Source: Oscillospiraceae bacterium (GTDB taxonomy: Bacteria; Bacillota; Clostridia; Oscillospirales; Oscillospiraceae). From it: a stretch of DNA of 14,502 nucleotides. The stretch is from contig JAEETR010000145.1 in the NCBI GenBank assembly GCA_016286595.1, positions 1 through 14,502 on the forward strand, read 5' to 3'. Positions 13,465 to 14,502 of the stretch are shown here, one piece after another; the first letter of the stretch is position 1, and every line of letters begins with the position of its first letter. The position numbers were made by a program, and so were the translations under genes. The notes under the pieces are model-generated. The model was not told where the DNA came from. It saw only the letters and a program-made list of their open reading frames with translations, and searched no databases.

Positions 13465-13980
13465 ATGTACGAGATAGTTGCCAAGCCCCTTACCAAGGAA
13501 GCCTTCAAGCCCTACGGCGAGTACGTTGACCTGATCCACATGGACGAGTACTTCACCCGCCCCGGCCAGGATGCCGGCTTCTTCCCCGATCTGATCCGCC
13601 TGAACTTCGGCATCACCACCATGCCCGTGGTCAACTGCTGCCTCGTCAAGAAGAGCGATGAGTGGATCGTTCGCGGCACCGAGTACCACAGCTATACCTG
13701 CGAGGGCCTGTGCCCCGTCAACGGCGACGTGGTCATCTTCGTCGGCCGTCCCGCCCGCGGCTTCGGTCCCGCCCCCTGCGGCGCTGACCTCGAGGCCTTC
13801 ATCATCCCTCAGGGCACTTTCGTCCGCTTCAACTGCGGCATTCAGCACGGCACTCAGTTCCCCATCGACAAGGACTATGTCAGCCTGATCTGCCAGCTGC
13901 CTGAGCGTACTTACGCCAACGACTGCGTCCGCATCAAGTACGAAGAGGGCCAGGAAGCCAAGATCGTAATGCCCAAATAA
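13465..13980 (+). CDS. Ureidoglycolate lyase (AllA)-like cupin-fold protein
   Basis: A 171-residue protein. By eye it follows the ureidoglycolate lyase (AllA) layout: PLTKEAFKPYGEYVD near the start (8-22); a TEYHSYT motif with E73 and H75 where AllA has ERHPLGT; PVNGDVVIFVG (84-94); DLEAFIIPQGTFVRF (108-122); and GIQHGTQFP with H128 where AllA has VWHHPLF. AllA releases glyoxylate and urea from ureidoglycolate, but no allantoin or purine-degradation gene is near, so the substrate is unproved. The protein has eight Cys, many for its size. AGGAGG lies 8 bases before the ATG. Codon choice is extreme: nearly all Ile are ATC, all Ser are AGC, and Phe/Asn codons end in C, unlike neighbours rich in ATA and TCC. 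Together with its promoter this predicts high expression. It is monocistronic. Confidence 0.65.
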   Translation: MYEIVAKPLTKEAFKPYGEYVDLIHMDEYFTRPGQDAGFFPDLIRLNFGITTMPVVNCCLVKKSDEWIVRGTEYHSYTCEGLCPVNGDVVIFVGRPARGFGPAPCGADLEAFIIPQGTFVRFNCGIQHGTQFPIDKDYVSLICQLPERTYANDCVRIKYEEGQEAKIVMPK

Positions 13981-13995
13981 GTCCCCGCAAAAATG

Positions 13996-14028
13996 AAAAG
14001 AGCAGGTCTTTCGACCTGCTCTTTTTTT
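13996..14028. terminator. Bidirectional terminator between the AllA-like and HAD genes
   Basis: A 13-bp stem (13996-14008 with 14013-14025), TTTC loop, AAAA at the left foot and seven T residues (14022-14028) at the right. It ends both convergent transcripts, most strongly the AllA-like one. Confidence 0.92.
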
Positions 14029-14036
14029 GTTCTGTT

Positions 14037-14502
14037 TCAGATGCCCAGATACTTCTTAACGGCTGCAACGTCGTCAAAGATATAGTCGGGCTTTATCTCG
14101 CTTGCCGCCAGGGTAGCCTGGTCGGTCTCGCCGGACATGACGAGGAGCGCCACCGCGCCGGCGTTGACGGCTACGGCGATATCGGTGTACATTCTGTCCC
14201 CCACGCAGCATATCTGCTCATTGGGAATGCCGGTCTGCCCGGAGATGATGTCCACCATGTTTCTGTCGGGCTTGCCGATGTACGTGGGCTTGACGCCGGT
14301 GGAGGCTGTCAGAAGGGCGCAGATGCTGCCGCAGTCGGGCAGGACCTCGCCGGCGGGCATGGGGCAAACCCAGTCGGGGTTAGCGGCTATGAACGGCAGG
14401 CCGCGGCGCAGGAAATGTACGGCGCGCTCCAGCTTATAATAAACCAGTTCCGTGTCAAATCCCACGACAACGACGCCGGGATTTTCGTAATCTATGGCGA
14501 TG
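14037..14502 (-). CDS. HAD-IIA family hydrolase, C-terminal part (5' end beyond right edge)
   Basis: 155 codons are visible, ending at a TGA at 14037-14039; the start is outside the window. The visible part has NPGVVVVGFDTELVYYKL and GLPFIAANPDWVCP from the substrate-capping domain, then YIGKPDRNMVDII with the motif III Lys, and CVGDRMYTDIAVAVNAG with the motif IV acidic pair. This order is typical of the NagD/AraL/p-nitrophenylphosphatase-like HAD-IIA phosphatases. The nucleophile Asp and motif II lie in the missing part. Substrate is likely a sugar or nucleotide phosphate, but cannot be assigned. An ATG- or GTG-type codon inside the visible part is not the true start, since conserved sequence precedes it. 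Confidence 0.88.
   Translation of the reverse strand, partial: IAIDYENPGVVVVGFDTELVYYKLERAVHFLRRGLPFIAANPDWVCPMPAGEVLPDCGSICALLTASTGVKPTYIGKPDRNMVDIISGQTGIPNEQICCVGDRMYTDIAVAVNAGAVALLVMSGETDQATLAASEIKPDYIFDDVAAVKKYLGI

Noticed and set aside
1..14502. Search for CRISPR repeats, tRNA or rRNA genes, insertion sequences, phage genes or toxin-antitoxin pairs
   Set aside because: No regularly spaced repeats, no cloverleaf-like or rRNA segments, no transposase or integrase frames, and no small paired toxin-antitoxin genes were seen by eye.

Overview
The window looks like chromosomal DNA of a fairly GC-rich, low-complexity-free member of the Firmicutes, class Clostridia (an Oscillospirales/Christensenellales-type gut bacterium is my inference; no genus can be named). 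The grounds are near-consensus sigma-A promoters with 17-18 base spacers, strong AGGAGG-type ribosome binding sites, a lipoprotein PotD, the yceD-rpmF pair, a YlmH S4 protein, and short intergenic gaps with hairpin terminators. I see no tRNA, rRNA, CRISPR array, insertion sequence, prophage or plasmid gene. No gene-free stretch exceeds 300 bases.

Layout, left to right. (1) 1-1710, minus strand: a promoter at 1682-1710 drives yceD, rpmF (L32) and, past a modest hairpin, a DUF512 radical-SAM/PDZ protein cut by the left edge. (2) 1787-3785: a lone fruK-type sugar-phosphate kinase (minus) and an RluA-family pseudouridine synthase (plus) diverge from a compact shared promoter region. (3) 3782-7812: a complete polyamine ABC transporter operon potABCD (plus) with three ATGA overlaps. 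It starts at a promoter that overlaps the stop codon of the preceding gene, has a GC-rich leader, and ends in a bidirectional terminator. (4) 7822-9264: a MarR-family regulator (minus) diverges from a short-chain dehydrogenase/reductase-fold protein (plus). A perfect 7-1-7 inverted repeat lies just downstream of the latter's promoter. (5) 9272-11156, minus: tsaE-tsaB (tRNA t6A synthesis), then upp (uracil salvage). (6) 11210-12432: a SEDS-family (RodA/FtsW) cell-wall polymerase (plus), convergent with a YlmH-type S4 RNA-binding protein (minus, 12463-13206). (7) 13359-13980: a small ureidoglycolate-lyase-like cupin-fold protein with a consensus promoter, strong ribosome binding site and extreme codon bias. 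(8) 14037-14502: the C-terminal part of a HAD-IIA sugar-phosphatase-like protein (minus), cut by the right edge.

Most of this is housekeeping: translation (L32, YceD, pseudouridine synthase, TsaB/TsaE, YlmH), wall synthesis, nucleobase salvage and polyamine uptake. The parts worth a second look are the MarR/operator/SDR unit, whose SDR has lost its catalytic tyrosine and canonical glycine motif; the apparently highly expressed AllA-like orphan; and the structured leader of potABCD, where one C-rich arm could pair with either of two G-rich segments, one being the ribosome binding site. I do not see a clearly new multi-gene system.
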